NCBI GenBank assembly: GCA_910577935.1 | Contig: CAJTOT010000007.1 | Coordinates: forward strand, 44,115-108,114 | Reading direction: 5' to 3' | Length of the DNA stretch: 64,000 bases | From: an uncultured Hungatella sp. | GTDB taxonomy: Bacteria > Bacillota > Clostridia > Lachnospirales > Lachnospiraceae | In this document: one piece after another, positions 63,118 to 64,000 of the stretch | Numbering within the stretch: the first letter of the stretch is position 1 | Layout of the letters: every line of letters begins with the position of its first letter | The notes under the pieces: generated by a model | Told to the model about the DNA's origin: nothing | The model's database searches: none | Seen by the model: only the letters and a program-made list of their open reading frames with translations | Made by a program: the position numbers and the translations under genes

Positions 63118-63168
63118 ATGTTTATAATTCGCAGGCTTTATGATGAGATGGCCGCCTTGCTTTGCTAA
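63118..63168 (+). CDS. Short leader open reading frame
   Basis: 16 codons (MFIIRRLYDEMAALLC) preceded by the very strong GAGGGGAGGGG and followed after 11 bp by the ATG of the edge gene. It could be a leader peptide that couples or regulates translation of that gene, or chance. No known attenuator pattern is seen. Confidence 0.3.
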   Translation: MFIIRRLYDEMAALLC

Positions 63169-63179
63169 AAACAGGAGAG

Positions 63180-64000
63180 ATGGATGAGCATAAGAAACAG
63201 ATATTGGTTACACTGTTGAATAAATTGGACAACTGTTTATCAAAATCAATAGAGAACTATTCAACAGAAGTGGAAATCGAAGGAATAAACTCTAATGCGG
63301 AGATAACACGAATTCAGTTGCTTCCACGGACAAAGTGTGCATGGGAACATCACAGCAGAGGTTTCAGCCATTCAGACGATCTTTTGAATTACCTCTATTT
63401 TTTCTATTATATTGATCTGGATAAAGCGGAAGACTATAAAATTCGTAATTATTTTTTGCCATGTGAGACATTTGAAGCGGCAACAAAAAGAGGATATTTA
63501 GAAATCGCGCTGTGTCCACTATCTGATCAGGGAAAACTGACATGGATAACTGAAGAGAGGGAAGGGAAAGGATACTTTTCAGTTACTGGGGTAGAGAATC
63601 ATCATGTAATAGAAAACAATTTATTGGAATTAAAAGATGAGCTAAAAAGGCAGCAAGCGGATATTGTGGTTATGCCGGAAATGCTGGGGAGTTATCAGAT
63701 GCTGAAGAGGTTTAGAGAGAAGCTCTCCGAGTTTCCAGATGACGGTATGGAAAATCCACCTCTGATCATCTTTCCCTCCATATGGAAAGACAGGCATAAT
63801 AAGGAAATAAGTCAGTACTGCAGGGCGTCAGATTGCTGTGTATGCTGGATTAATACATGCTCGGTTATCAACATGGTGGGAGCATCTCAAAATAAATTGG
63901 AAACAATCGGATTTTTTTTGAGATGTGGAAAGGAATCACTATTTGGAAATGACACTTTTTTATGTGCCCGTAGTGAGCAAAAGTGTGGAAGCGGCGGTAT
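63180..64000 (+). CDS. Nitrilase-like protein, 3' end outside the window
   Basis: Open frame of 273 codons from ATG 63180 with no stop before the window ends. The first 140 residues match no family I recognise. At about 157-180 the sequence ADIVVMPEML looks like the nitrilase/carbon-nitrogen hydrolase strand that carries the catalytic Glu (as in DIVVFPE), followed by LIIFPSIW, a similar second strand. The expected Cys cannot be placed with confidence in this part. The gene is AT-rich and unlike the window's other genes in codon use, suggesting horizontal acquisition. Nitrilase-like domains occur in some anti-phage reverse-transcriptase systems, but no reverse transcriptase is present here. 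Confidence 0.6.
   Translation, partial: MDEHKKQILVTLLNKLDNCLSKSIENYSTEVEIEGINSNAEITRIQLLPRTKCAWEHHSRGFSHSDDLLNYLYFFYYIDLDKAEDYKIRNYFLPCETFEAATKRGYLEIALCPLSDQGKLTWITEEREGKGYFSVTGVENHHVIENNLLELKDELKRQQADIVVMPEMLGSYQMLKRFREKLSEFPDDGMENPPLIIFPSIWKDRHNKEISQYCRASDCCVCWINTCSVINMVGASQNKLETIGFFLRCGKESLFGNDTFLCARSEQKCGSGG

Overview
The window looks like a chromosomal segment of a GC-rich, spore-forming anaerobe of the Lachnospiraceae (Clostridium cluster XIVa, Enterocloster or Hungatella-like). The reasons are the strong AGGAGG ribosome-binding sites, a YyaC-type forespore protein, two flavin-dependent surface reductases carrying FMN-binding domains, a CBS/DRTGG pyrophosphatase, duplicated cellobiose-type PTS permeases and Firmicute-style dnaD and dnaI-like genes. 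The species call is an inference. No rRNA, tRNA or CRISPR array was seen.

Layout. 1-6.2 kb: a GH13-like protein that has lost its catalytic residues, UDP-galactopyranose mutase, a SIMPL lipoprotein, a sirtuin, a DUF951 protein and a DegV protein. 6.2-11.1 kb: palindromic REP-like repeats, a coiled-coil membrane protein, YyaC, a LysM protein with a dead JAB/MPN domain and a DUF5711 protein. 11.1-18.5 kb: transketolase, glucokinase, CBS-type pyrophosphatase, orphan HicB, flavin reductase, shikimate-kinase-like protein and a membrane acyltransferase. 18.5-27 kb: a class A penicillin-binding protein coupled to a small membrane protein, an AIM24 protein, fructokinase, an M20 amidohydrolase and a DUF4430 plus ECF S-component pair. 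27-29.3 kb: an accessory patch with a MITE-like hairpin element and an AAA-ATPase/PD-(D/E)XK gene.

29.5-39.4 kb is a housekeeping block: murC, then a dense cluster of DnaA boxes overlapping the promoter of a dnaD / helicase-loader / PRPP-synthase operon, and on the other strand mutS2 with an OmpR-type two-component system. 39.5-49.7 kb holds an intact FMN/FAD surface reductase, a HAD phosphatase, an HtrA-fold protein lacking catalytic His and Asp, a YhaM-like exonuclease, RlmD, and a second FMN/FAD reductase that is broken (frameshift in a seven-G run and no complete signal peptide).

49.7-58.9 kb is a beta-glucoside/cellobiose PTS locus: a PRD activator, two paralogous EIIC permeases each followed by a 101-residue membrane protein of an unrecognised family, one 6-phospho-beta-glucosidase, and single EIIA and EIIB genes. 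The divergent glucosidase and second-permease promoters carry matching 23-bp operators at the same distance from their -35 boxes, so the locus appears to be one regulon. 59.2-62.9 kb holds a histidine phosphatase, a HAD phosphatase, MTA/SAH nucleosidase and a hypothetical membrane protein. The last 1.1 kb is clearly AT-rich and opens a gene with a nitrilase-like stretch that runs off the window; it may be the edge of an accessory or defence island.

The strongest candidates for something undescribed are the EIIC-linked 101-residue protein family with its shared operators, the DnaA-box cluster at the helicase-loader operon, three apparent pseudoenzymes (GH13, JAB, HtrA) and the AT-rich gene at the right edge.
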